Of a stretch of 7,487 bases of DNA, positions 1-5,666 are shown one piece after another. The stretch comes from a bacterium (GTDB lineage Bacteria; Spirochaetota; JAHITG01): positions 1 to 7,487 of the forward strand of contig JAQTRT010000156.1 in NCBI GenBank assembly GCA_028711675.1. The letters are read 5' to 3'. Below the pieces are notes generated by a model, which saw only the letters and a list, made by a program, of their open reading frames with translations, had not been told where the DNA came from and did not search any database. Within the stretch, counting starts at the first letter, position 1. Every line of letters starts with the position of its first letter. Position numbers and translations under genes: made by a program.

Positions 1-1
1 C

Positions 2-400
2 GTGAACAACACGGATAAAGCGGCGTATAAGGTACAACAAGATCTGGACTGGACCGATTACGCGAAGATCATCATGCAGATAAAGAACAACAGCAGCGAT
101 TACTGCTGTTTCAGCATGGGTATCCAGACAGGGAACGGATGGAAATGGTTTGAAACGCCGCAGACCCTGCTGAAACCGGGCCGCTCCACGGAAGTTGTCA
201 TCCTGCTCAACGCGCCTAATTTCAAGTCCGAAGAATCAGGATGGAATTACAGTACCTCTCTTTATGAGAAGAACATCGTGAAGAGCGTTAATTTCATGGT
301 GTACGGCATGTTCGGCAAGACCAGCTCGGGGAAAGTGACGATCGAGAGCTTCCAGCTCATGAAAGGCAACCCCTACGTGCCGGTTAAACCGAAAAAATGA
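2..400 (+). CDS. C-terminal fragment of a protein ending in a carbohydrate-binding-like beta-sandwich domain
   Basis: The frame is open from the window edge to TGA at 398-400, so this is the end of a longer gene. The GTG at 2 is probably an internal valine and not a start: it aligns with Val237 of the 1078-residue hydrolase downstream, within a matching Val-Asn stretch. From QDLDW onward the two proteins align without a gap for 110 residues, with 53 identities by my hand count (about 48%). Shared landmarks are ETPQ, NEVV/TEVV followed by LNAP, FK, and a final F-x-L-x-KG. The domain is Trp/Tyr-rich and alternates predicted strands, as in galactose-binding-like or carbohydrate-binding modules. 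That fold is my inference from pattern and from its attachment to a hydrolase. After the domain there is only a short basic tail (PVKPKK), so here the module sits at the C-terminus, whereas in the neighbour it is internal. What lies N-terminal, and whether it is catalytic, cannot be seen. Confidence 0.8.
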   Translation: MNNTDKAAYKVQQDLDWTDYAKIIMQIKNNSSDYCCFSMGIQTGNGWKWFETPQTLLKPGRSTEVVILLNAPNFKSEESGWNYSTSLYEKNIVKSVNFMVYGMFGKTSSGKVTIESFQLMKGNPYVPVKPKK

Positions 401-421
401 TAAACTTTAAGTAACTTTGAC

Positions 422-560
422 GGGATGGAGTCAATGTTTACACTTTTTTTCATTCTCGCGATACATCCATGTGTCGCTCCGAGGGTTTCGCCGGGTTTTC
501 ACATCCTTGTGAAAACCACGGCTTTACAAACCGAAAAACTGTAAACATTGACTCCACCCC
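422..560. repeat. 139-bp palindromic MITE/REP-like element with terminal inverted repeats
   Basis: The ends are inverted copies: TGGAGTCAATGTTTACA at 426-442 and its exact reverse complement at 540-556 (17/17). Extending to 422-448 and 534-560 gives 27-nt arms with two mismatches. Two stem-loops lie between the arms. One is at 458-477 (8-bp stem with one G-T pair, loop TCCA). The other spans 484-532: a 9-bp perfect stem 494-502/509-517 around a 6-nt loop, continued by 490-493/519-522 across one bulged A and by 484-488/528-532 across an internal loop. The whole can fold as a cruciform with two internal arms. It has no coding capacity, and I see no convincing target-site duplication. Such architecture is typical of non-autonomous elements moved in trans, or of REP-type palindromes. 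Which of these it is remains inference. It separates the two paralogous-domain genes. Confidence 0.75.
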
Positions 561-604
561 TGGCTATTGATCTGAAATAATGATATTCCCATTAATTTAT
601 ATTT

Positions 605-634
605 TTACGATTGTACGAAGAGGAACGGTATAAA
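605..634 (+). promoter_or_regulatory. Possible sigma-70-like promoter for the glycoside hydrolase gene
   Basis: TATAAA at 629-634 is a good -10 match. The best -35 candidate is TTACGA at 605-610, with an 18-bp spacer, and it is poor. If used, transcription would start near 641 and give a leader of about 85 nt holding the stem-loop at 645-682. A perfect TATAAT also occurs at 695-700, but it has no -35 partner and would place the start almost on the ribosome binding site, so I prefer the upstream box. This is weak evidence. Confidence 0.3.
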
Positions 635-644
635 ATTTGTGAGC

Positions 645-682
645 TGTTTTCTCTCTTATTAAAACATGAAAAAGAGAAGACA
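645..682 (+). promoter_or_regulatory. Stem-loop in the leader of the glycoside hydrolase gene
   Basis: TGTTTTCTCTCTT at 645-657 pairs with 670-682 with one mismatch and one G-T pair, leaving a 12-nt AT-rich loop (658-669). No U-tract follows, so it is not an intrinsic terminator for the upstream gene. It could be a leader structure affecting mRNA stability or an operator-like palindrome. I cannot choose between these. Confidence 0.35.
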
Positions 683-685
683 ATT

Positions 686-705
686 AATCAATAATATAAT
701 TGATT
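686..705. promoter_or_regulatory. Small AT-rich inverted repeat just upstream of the ribosome binding site
   Basis: AATCAAT (686-692) and ATTGATT (699-705) are perfect inverted copies around 6 nt that include part of a TATAAT. It ends four bases before the ribosome binding site, so a bound protein or a folded RNA could mask translation initiation. In such AT-rich DNA a 7-bp palindrome can also arise by chance. Confidence 0.25.
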
Positions 706-708
706 CAT

Positions 709-715
709 AAGGGAG
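709..715 (+). promoter_or_regulatory. Ribosome binding site of the glycoside hydrolase gene, long spacer
   Basis: AAGGGAG is the only Shine-Dalgarno-like run before the ATG at 728. The spacer of 12 nt is longer than the 5-7 nt seen at the other three genes here, and the match is poorer. This suggests weaker translation of the hydrolase. The start is still supported, because a signal peptide begins exactly at this ATG. Confidence 0.6.
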
Positions 716-727
716 TGTATACGGTCT

Positions 728-3700
728 ATGAAAAAAATCATACTGATAGGTTCTGTCCTGATGATCTTAAGCCTGGCCCTGTCCCTCCGCGGATATGTAT
801 GGGAAGGATTTGAGAAAGAGAATCTGTGGCTCATTACAGCCGTGGAGGAGAATGCGGTCAATTCCATGAAAGTGGTCCCCTTTTACAGTACGGAAGGGGA
901 TAACGCCCTGGAACTGGACCTGGAAAAAACAAGCTGGGCTTTCAAAGGTTTCATTTCACGGGAAGGATTGTTCGACCTTTCCGGTATAGATGAGATACAG
1001 TTCGACCTGCTTTGTGAGATGCCGGTCTTTGCCGCTATCGGGCTCTCCACAGGAAAAAACAATGAATGGTTCGAAAGCAGACAGTTTGATCTGAAGCGGG
1101 GATGGAACAAAGACCTGAAAGTGGACCTCAGGGAGAACAAATGGAAGTCCAAAGCTTCCTTATGGGAGAATACGGTCAGTCCCCGGAATCTGAACGATAC
1201 CAGGAAGATCGCGTTTACGTTCTTTAACGGGGATAAAGGGAAAGTATACCTGGAGAATATCCGTTTCACCGGGAAAGAGAGCATGAACCAGGCCTATACC
1301 ATTCCTTATGAGCCACTGGATAAACTTCTGCTGACCAATGCTTTTTTCCTGCTGGACAACCTGTCCCCCGATCCTTCGGCATCGAAGTATTCGGGCGCCA
1401 TCATGAAAAAGAGCAACAGCCTGGCCTTGCCGTACGTGAACGCGGACAGCATCAATAAATCGGTCTATCGTCTGGCACAGGACCTGGACTGGAGGAATAT
1501 TTCGAAGATCAGGCTGAAGGTCGTGAACCAGTCCGATGAAGTTTGTTTCCTGGCCATGAGTTTTCAAACCCTTAACGGTATGATCTGGTATGAGACGCCC
1601 CAATACGGTTTAAAAGCAGGAAGGAACAATGAAGTCGTCCTGAACCTGAACGCGCCTTATTTTAAATGCGAGATGACCAAATGGGAATACAGTTCATTCT
1701 TATACAACAAGGACCAGATCAAATCCTTTAACTTTTTATTGTACGGCCCGGCCGGCCGCAGGATATCGGGCAGGACCGAGGTCATAGGTTTTGAACTTGT
1801 CAAAGGCCGGGAGTTCCTGGCTGTGAGGGAATCCGCTGCTCCTCTTTACATGACAAAACTGGATAAAAAGGATTACCGGAAACCTGCTTTGCTGAGAATG
1901 TCCGGTTTCCTCCCGGAAGTAAAAAAATACGATAAGTTCGAATTATCTTTTTATCTGACCAATCAGTACCGGAACCCTTATGATCCTGATGAGATCCAGG
2001 TGGAAGGTCTTTTCACAGGGCCGGACCGCAGGGTTCGCAGAGTACCCGGTTTTTATTTTGGCAATCCTTCACAGATGGAAGAGGAGATCAGGGACCCGGA
2101 ACTTCAGTGGAGGATACGGTTCACTCCTCAGCTGGAAGGGAAGTGGGAGTTCAGGATCAGGGTGACCAATCTCCGGGCCGGGATCGAAGTTAAGGATAAA
2201 AAATGGTTTTTTTTCTGTAAAGCTTCGGAGAACGCCGAAGACGGCGGATTCATCAGTACAAGGGAGAACAGGTTTTATGACAGCAGCGGCAAGGTTTTTC
2301 ATCCGTTCGGCCAGTCTTTGGCCTGGGTGGTACCGGATGATAAAACAAGCGTTCTGGGATATCTGAACAAGTTCAATAAAGCCGGGATCAATTTTATCCG
2401 CGTCTGGAACGTTGACTGGGGATGGACCGTGGAGTGGAGCAAACCCAGGGGTTTCGGACTGGGACGTTATCTTCCAAAGGATTCGGATGAGTTCGACAGG
2501 ATCGTGGAGTTCTGCCAGGAGAAGGATATCCGTATCCAGTTCTGTATCAACAATTTCAGGGACCTGTGGCCCGGTTATCAGTGGGAGACCAATCCTTACA
2601 ATGAAGTGAACGGCGGCCCCGTCAGGGGACCCCGCGCTTTTTTTACCAATGCAATAGCCAGGAAATTTTTCAAGCAGAAGATCCGCTATATCATCAGCCG
2701 GTGGGGATACAGCCCGGCGCTCTTTTCCTGGGAGCTTTTCAATGAGGTGGACCTCTCCACAGGATACGACGAGGACCAGGTGGCGCAGTGGCACCGGGAA
2801 ATGGCCGGATACATCCGGTCCCTGGATGTGAATAAACATATGGTGACAACAAGCTTTTCGCGCAGGCTGGGTGGAGAAAAGACATACCGCCTTCCCGAGA
2901 TAGATTATTCCCAGACCCACGTGTATACCGAGGATTTCCGCCAGGCTCTGTTCGAGATATCCCCAATGAAGATGAAAAAATTCGGGAAGGCCCATATCAC
3001 GGGCGAGATCGGAGGCAGCGTGGAAACAGCGGAAGAGGAAGCCAGGGACGAGACAGGCATCAGAATTCATAACAGTATCTGGTATTCCTTCCTTTCCGGC
3101 GCGCCTTCCTCGTCGCTGTACTGGTGGTGGGACGAATATATCGGAAAGAACGATCTGTATCATCATTTTAGCGTGTTCAGGGAACTGACGGAAGGCTTTG
3201 ATTATCAGCAAAGCCGGTCCATGGCCGTGAACATCGTCACCACGAACATCGGCGCGTATTTTTTTGCCCCTGTCCTGGACTGGGAAAAAGGCACGGGCTC
3301 TTGCTACGAGATGAAGAGGAACGACCTGGCAGGTGACGGTCTTCTCTCCAAATACCTCCAGGGCCAATACCAGAAAGAACTGATGCAGGAACCCGAGTTC
3401 AGGATCGATTTCCCGAAAGACGGAAAATTCATGATGGCCGTGGATACGGTCTCTTTCATGGGAGCCGGTTTTTCGGTCCTCCTGGACAACAAGCAGGTCC
3501 TGACCAATTCATTCCCTGAACTGAGCACGCGGACCGAGACTTCCTTGAACCGTGTATTTGAGATCGACGTCCCCAGGGGCCTGCACAGCATCAGGGTGAA
3601 GAATACAGGCATGGACTGGATCAAGGTCAAGTGGTTCAGGTTTACCAACTGCGTGCCGGATGTGGAGGCATACGCAATCAGGAGCAGGGATAAGATCTTT

Positions 3701-3964
3701 ATCTGGGTCCGGAACAGGGAGTTCGATATTCAGAACGTTCTGGAGAACAGAGAGATCAAAGCCGGCGGCCGGGGTTCCGTGGAACTGGAGAATCCGTTCG
3801 GAAAAGAGGACCTGAGCATCCTCTGTTATGATGCCTGGAAAAAGGACCTTCTTGAGACGGGAAAGGCGGATATCACAAAAGAGGGGATCCGCCTGGAATA
3901 CCCGGAGATAGAAAAAGATATCGTGATCGTTATACAAAGATCCGGTTCAGGTGAATTAAAGTAA
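728..3964 (+). CDS. Exported multidomain glycoside hydrolase, clan GH-A (GH5-like) with DUF5060-like module
   Basis: The 1078-residue protein starts with two lysines and a hydrophobic stretch (residues 4-20), a Sec signal peptide or anchor without a clear cleavage box. Modules in order: a beta-sandwich at about 22-182; a second at about 200-362, whose 251-360 part matches the gene fragment at the window start; a DUF5060-like module at about 386-495 (the W-x-x-R-F-T-P then G-K-W-E-F pattern); and a TIM barrel from about 515 to 850. In the barrel, FIRVWN carries Arg558, WELFNEVD carries Glu673 (acid/base, after Asn672), THVY carries His731 and Tyr733, ITGEIGG carries Glu760 (nucleophile), and YWWWDE starts at 798. 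The Asn-Glu and late Glu pair is the clan GH-A signature. A beta-sandwich (about 885-975) and a terminal Ig-like module (978-1078) follow. It should cut a plant-type polysaccharide outside the cytoplasm. A beta-mannan or glucomannan is inferred only from the GH130 gene downstream. No strong terminator follows. GH5 versus another GH-A family is undecided. Confidence 0.85.
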   Translation: MKKIILIGSVLMILSLALSLRGYVWEGFEKENLWLITAVEENAVNSMKVVPFYSTEGDNALELDLEKTSWAFKGFISREGLFDLSGIDEIQFDLLCEMPVFAAIGLSTGKNNEWFESRQFDLKRGWNKDLKVDLRENKWKSKASLWENTVSPRNLNDTRKIAFTFFNGDKGKVYLENIRFTGKESMNQAYTIPYEPLDKLLLTNAFFLLDNLSPDPSASKYSGAIMKKSNSLALPYVNADSINKSVYRLAQDLDWRNISKIRLKVVNQSDEVCFLAMSFQTLNGMIWYETPQYGLKAGRNNEVVLNLNAPYFKCEMTKWEYSSFLYNKDQIKSFNFLLYGPAGRRISGRTEVIGFELVKGREFLAVRESAAPLYMTKLDKKDYRKPALLRMSGFLPEVKKYDKFELSFYLTNQYRNPYDPDEIQVEGLFTGPDRRVRRVPGFYFGNPSQMEEEIRDPELQWRIRFTPQLEGKWEFRIRVTNLRAGIEVKDKKWFFFCKASENAEDGGFISTRENRFYDSSGKVFHPFGQSLAWVVPDDKTSVLGYLNKFNKAGINFIRVWNVDWGWTVEWSKPRGFGLGRYLPKDSDEFDRIVEFCQEKDIRIQFCINNFRDLWPGYQWETNPYNEVNGGPVRGPRAFFTNAIARKFFKQKIRYIISRWGYSPALFSWELFNEVDLSTGYDEDQVAQWHREMAGYIRSLDVNKHMVTTSFSRRLGGEKTYRLPEIDYSQTHVYTEDFRQALFEISPMKMKKFGKAHITGEIGGSVETAEEEARDETGIRIHNSIWYSFLSGAPSSSLYWWWDEYIGKNDLYHHFSVFRELTEGFDYQQSRSMAVNIVTTNIGAYFFAPVLDWEKGTGSCYEMKRNDLAGDGLLSKYLQGQYQKELMQEPEFRIDFPKDGKFMMAVDTVSFMGAGFSVLLDNKQVLTNSFPELSTRTETSLNRVFEIDVPRGLHSIRVKNTGMDWIKVKWFRFTNCVPDVEAYAIRSRDKIFIWVRNREFDIQNVLENREIKAGGRGSVELENPFGKEDLSILCYDAWKKDLLETGKADITKEGIRLEYPEIEKDIVIVIQRSGSGELK

Positions 3965-3986
3965 GTGAATTTTTTTATTTTTTTAC

Positions 3987-4014
3987 TTGACAAAACAAAA
4001 AAATATGTTATAAT
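3987..4014 (+). promoter_or_regulatory. Consensus sigma-70-type promoter of the solute-binding protein gene
   Basis: TTGACA at 3987-3992 and TATAAT at 4009-4014 are both perfect matches, separated by 16 bp. The bases TGT immediately before the -10 box add an extended -10 (TGN) element. Transcription should start near 4021, inside the operator-like palindrome, leaving a leader of about 47 nt. This is by far the strongest promoter in the window. It fits a highly expressed binding protein that would need a repressor to silence it. Confidence 0.9.
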
Positions 4015-4020
4015 ATACAA

Positions 4021-4034
4021 TGAAATCGGTTTCG
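4021..4034 (+). promoter_or_regulatory. Putative LacI-family operator at the solute-binding protein promoter
   Basis: TGAAATCGGTTTCG is a CG-centred near-palindrome (centre 4027-4028), the form expected of LacI-family operators. It lies at the predicted transcription start, where a bound repressor would block initiation. It matches the site at 5466-5479 in 12 of 14 positions. A second, looser copy follows directly (TGAAACGATTTTTA, 4035-4048). Together they form a larger imperfect inverted repeat, AAATCGGTTTC-GT-GAAACGATTT (4023-4045, one unpaired base), which could also fold as a hairpin at the 5' end of the mRNA. The likely partner is the LacI-family protein encoded from 6785, which is inference. 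Confidence 0.65.
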
Positions 4035-4052
4035 TGAAACGATTTTTATTAA

Positions 4053-4060
4053 AAGGAGGA
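4053..4060 (+). promoter_or_regulatory. Strong ribosome binding site of the solute-binding protein gene
   Basis: AAGGAGGA, a near-complete anti-16S match, stands 7 nt before the ATG at 4068. It fixes the start and, with the consensus promoter, predicts high expression. Confidence 0.9.
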
Positions 4061-4067
4061 GTTTCTC

Positions 4068-5345
4068 ATGAAAAAGGTAATTATCAGTGTGTTAACGCTT
4101 GTTTTTATCCTTTCAGCCAGTTTTATCGTTTTAGCTAAAAAAGAAGCGAAAAAAAATGAGGTTTATTTCCTGATCCGCGGTACGCCTGCCGAGGTTGAAC
4201 TCTGGAAAAAGGCTGTCAATGCTTTTATGAAAGAGAACAAGGGCATCAAGGTAAGGATGGAGCATACACCTTATAACGAGTACTGGACCAAGATCCAGAC
4301 CATGATGGCCGGCGGACTCGCTCCGGATGTCATCTTCCTGGAATCGACACGCGTGGCTTCTTTCATTAAGATAGGCCAACTCCTGGCTCTGGATGATTAT
4401 GTAAAAAAGGACAAGGAATTCAATAAGAATGATTTTTATCCCGAGTCTATCAATGCCTATATGTTTCAGAATAAATTATACGGTATCCCTAACGACATCG
4501 CCATTTACGCTATCTATTTCAATAAAGATATGTTCGACCAGAACGGTGTGAAATATCCCAACGGCACGTGGAACTGGGAAGAGTTCAAGAAGGCCTGCAT
4601 TGCCCTGACAAGGGATGATAATAAGGACGGAGTGCCTGAGACCTTTGGTTTCAACATCGGATGGACATACTATCTCTGGATCTGGCAGAACTCCGGTGAT
4701 TTTTATGATAATCCCAAGAATCCCACAAAGGCCGTGATCAATTCCCCGGAAGTGAAAGGTGCTCTCCAGTACCTGAAAGACCTGATCTACAAATACAAAG
4801 CCTCTCCTTCTTTTGCCCAGGCTTCCAGCTTCGGCAATTCAGCCGAGATGTTCATGACCGGCAGGGTAGCCATGATCATCGAAGGCCATTGGATGGTCCC
4901 CGAGTTCAGGAACATCAAATCATTCAAATGGGATGTGGCTGATATTACGGCAGCAGAACTTCCCAAAGGTAAAGTCAAGGCCAATTACGGCGCCGGTTCC
5001 TGTTTTGCCATTCCTAAAGTAGCCAGGAACCGGGAGAACGCCTGGAAGCTTATCAAATTCCTTTCCGGGGATAAGGGCCAGGAGATCCTGATCAAGAGCG
5101 GGCTTTCCACTCCGGCTCTCCGGACACCGAAGATCACAAAGCTCTTTCTGGACTCCAGGCCGCCGGCCAATAATAAAGTATTCCTGGACATGATCTCTTA
5201 TGCCCATCTCCCGCCGCTCATTCCCCGGTATAATGAAATGAGCGATACCATGTACCGTGAGCTTGATTCTTTCTGGCTGAATGAAAAGAGCGCGGATGAG
5301 GTTCTCAAGACACTTGAGAAGAAGCTGAACGAATTCATCAAATAG
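4068..5345 (+). CDS. Extracellular sugar-binding protein of an ABC importer (family 1 solute-binding protein)
   Basis: This 425-residue protein has the usual length and layout of family 1 (SBP_bac_1, MalE/UgpB-like) binding proteins. A signal peptide has two N-terminal lysines, a hydrophobic core at 4-22 and a type I cleavage site after Val-Leu-Ala (about residue 23). There is no lipobox cysteine, so it is probably free in the periplasm. Family landmarks are the first lobe with ELWKKAVNAF near 44-53, the A-P-D-V-I-F strand at 85-90, the hinge-side GIPND at 139-143 followed by an aromatic-rich IYAIYFNKDMFD, and EGHW at 272-275. Aromatic residues that stack on sugars are abundant (for example WNWEEF and YYLWIW). 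It would deliver oligosaccharides to an importer, but no permease or ATPase gene is adjacent: a terminator and a GH130 gene follow. The substrate cannot be read from the sequence. A beta-mannoside is inferred from the next gene and from the shared operator. Confidence 0.93.
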   Translation: MKKVIISVLTLVFILSASFIVLAKKEAKKNEVYFLIRGTPAEVELWKKAVNAFMKENKGIKVRMEHTPYNEYWTKIQTMMAGGLAPDVIFLESTRVASFIKIGQLLALDDYVKKDKEFNKNDFYPESINAYMFQNKLYGIPNDIAIYAIYFNKDMFDQNGVKYPNGTWNWEEFKKACIALTRDDNKDGVPETFGFNIGWTYYLWIWQNSGDFYDNPKNPTKAVINSPEVKGALQYLKDLIYKYKASPSFAQASSFGNSAEMFMTGRVAMIIEGHWMVPEFRNIKSFKWDVADITAAELPKGKVKANYGAGSCFAIPKVARNRENAWKLIKFLSGDKGQEILIKSGLSTPALRTPKITKLFLDSRPPANNKVFLDMISYAHLPPLIPRYNEMSDTMYRELDSFWLNEKSADEVLKTLEKKLNEFIK

Positions 5346-5367
5346 TTTGAAAGGATTAAGTGAGAGA

Positions 5368-5384
5368 CCGGGACTCTGTTCCGG
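5368..5384 (+). other. Short stem-loop after the solute-binding protein gene
   Basis: CCGGGA (5368-5373) pairs with TTCCGG (5379-5384), with one G-T pair and a 5-nt loop. It precedes the terminator by about ten bases and has no U-tract. It may protect the 3' end of the abundant binding-protein mRNA, but chance is possible. Confidence 0.4.
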
Positions 5385-5394
5385 ATGATAAAAT

Positions 5395-5441
5395 GGCAGT
5401 GCAGGGATTCCTTTAATTGAGGTATCTCCGCACTGCTTTTT
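5395..5441 (+). terminator. Rho-independent terminator of the solute-binding protein gene
   Basis: GCAGTGC (5396-5402) pairs perfectly with GCACTGC (5430-5436). Above an A/C mismatch, GGGAT (5404-5408) pairs with ATCTC (5424-5428) including one G-T pair. A CC/GG pair closes a 9-nt loop after a T/T mismatch. Five T follow directly (5437-5441), and a second T-run lies at 5448-5455. This ends the binding-protein transcript, so the GH130 gene needs its own promoter or read-through. Confidence 0.85.
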
Positions 5442-5465
5442 CAGATATTTTTTTTGCCCGTTTTA

Positions 5466-5479
5466 TGAAAACGGTTTCA
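5466..5479 (+). promoter_or_regulatory. Putative LacI-family operator upstream of the GH130 gene
   Basis: TGAAAACGGTTTCA has perfect TGAAA/TTTCA arms and a CG centre (5472-5473), with a single non-complementary pair. It is 12/14 identical to the site at 4021-4034. It lies 187 bp before the GH130 start, just after the terminator, where a promoter for the phosphorylase would be expected. I see only a weak candidate around it (TTGCCC at 5454-5459), so the exact promoter is not resolved. Confidence 0.6.
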
Positions 5480-5550
5480 CTAAAACCTTTGTCTTTGAGG
5501 TCTGAAAATAAAAGATCCCGGGCAGTATTTTTTTATAGGAGAAGAACTTT

Positions 5551-5645
5551 AAGGTTATGGAGATTCCAAAGGGGTAAAAAGTTTGAAAGGTTCGAAAATG
5601 TTCGCCTTTAAAACCTTTACTGCCTTTGTAACCTTTATGGCCTTT
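5551..5645 (+). repeat. Long imperfect hairpin with a 9-bp periodic CCTTT repeat, leader of the GH130 gene
   Basis: The left side is rich in AAAGG and the right side in CCTTT, and the two pair in segments: 5551-5557/5629-5635, 5567-5572/5623-5628, 5574-5578/5616-5620, 5581-5584/5611-5614, 5586-5590/5605-5609 and 5593-5596/5601-5604, around the loop AATG. On the right side CCTTT begins at 5605, 5614, 5623, 5632 and 5641, exactly every 9 bp, with alternating G or A before it (RCCTTTNNN x5). It is unrelated in sequence to the elements at 422-560 and 6625-6758. It ends ten bases before the ribosome binding site. It could be a degenerate repeat family or a leader RNA structure. No coding role is evident. 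Confidence 0.65.
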
Positions 5646-5654
5646 TAATATAAC

Positions 5655-5661
5655 AAGGAGG
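5655..5661 (+). promoter_or_regulatory. Ribosome binding site of the GH130 gene
   Basis: AAGGAGG stands 5 nt before the ATG at 5667. It is strong and decides the start: the protein then begins with YPKKDVVKRYKGNPIL, the usual N-terminus of the family. Confidence 0.9.
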
Positions 5662-5666
5662 TTAAT

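Noticed and set aside
2..4. GTG as a true start codon of the first gene
   Set aside because: It aligns with an internal valine of the paralogous domain and has no visible upstream ribosome site; the gene most likely begins before the window.
422..560. Element as the rho-independent terminator of the upstream gene
   Set aside because: Neither the long internal stem nor the outer arms are followed by a T-tract on the + strand; the T-run at 444-450 lies inside the left arm.
401..727. LacI-type operator before the hydrolase gene
   Set aside because: I searched for TGAAA-N-CG-N-TTTC-like sites on both strands and found none with a CG centre.
2069..3367. Open frame of 432 codons on the - strand inside the hydrolase gene
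   Set aside because: It is an antisense shadow of the barrel-coding region: no ribosome site, low-complexity composition, no recognisable domain, while the + strand frame has clear catalytic motifs.
3966..3985. T-rich run after the hydrolase as an intrinsic terminator
   Set aside because: No GC-rich stem precedes the T-run; only a weak AAGTAA/TTACTT pairing flanks it. It is better seen as AT-rich DNA upstream of the consensus promoter.
5417..5611. Open frame of 64 codons on the + strand between the binding protein and GH130
   Set aside because: It starts inside the terminator loop, runs through the operator and the long hairpin, has no ribosome site, and gives an Arg/Phe-rich product typical of chance translation.
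5605..5645. CRISPR-like or minisatellite array
   Set aside because: The unit is only 9 bp with three variable bases, far too short for CRISPR repeats and spacers, and it pairs with the opposite side as a hairpin.
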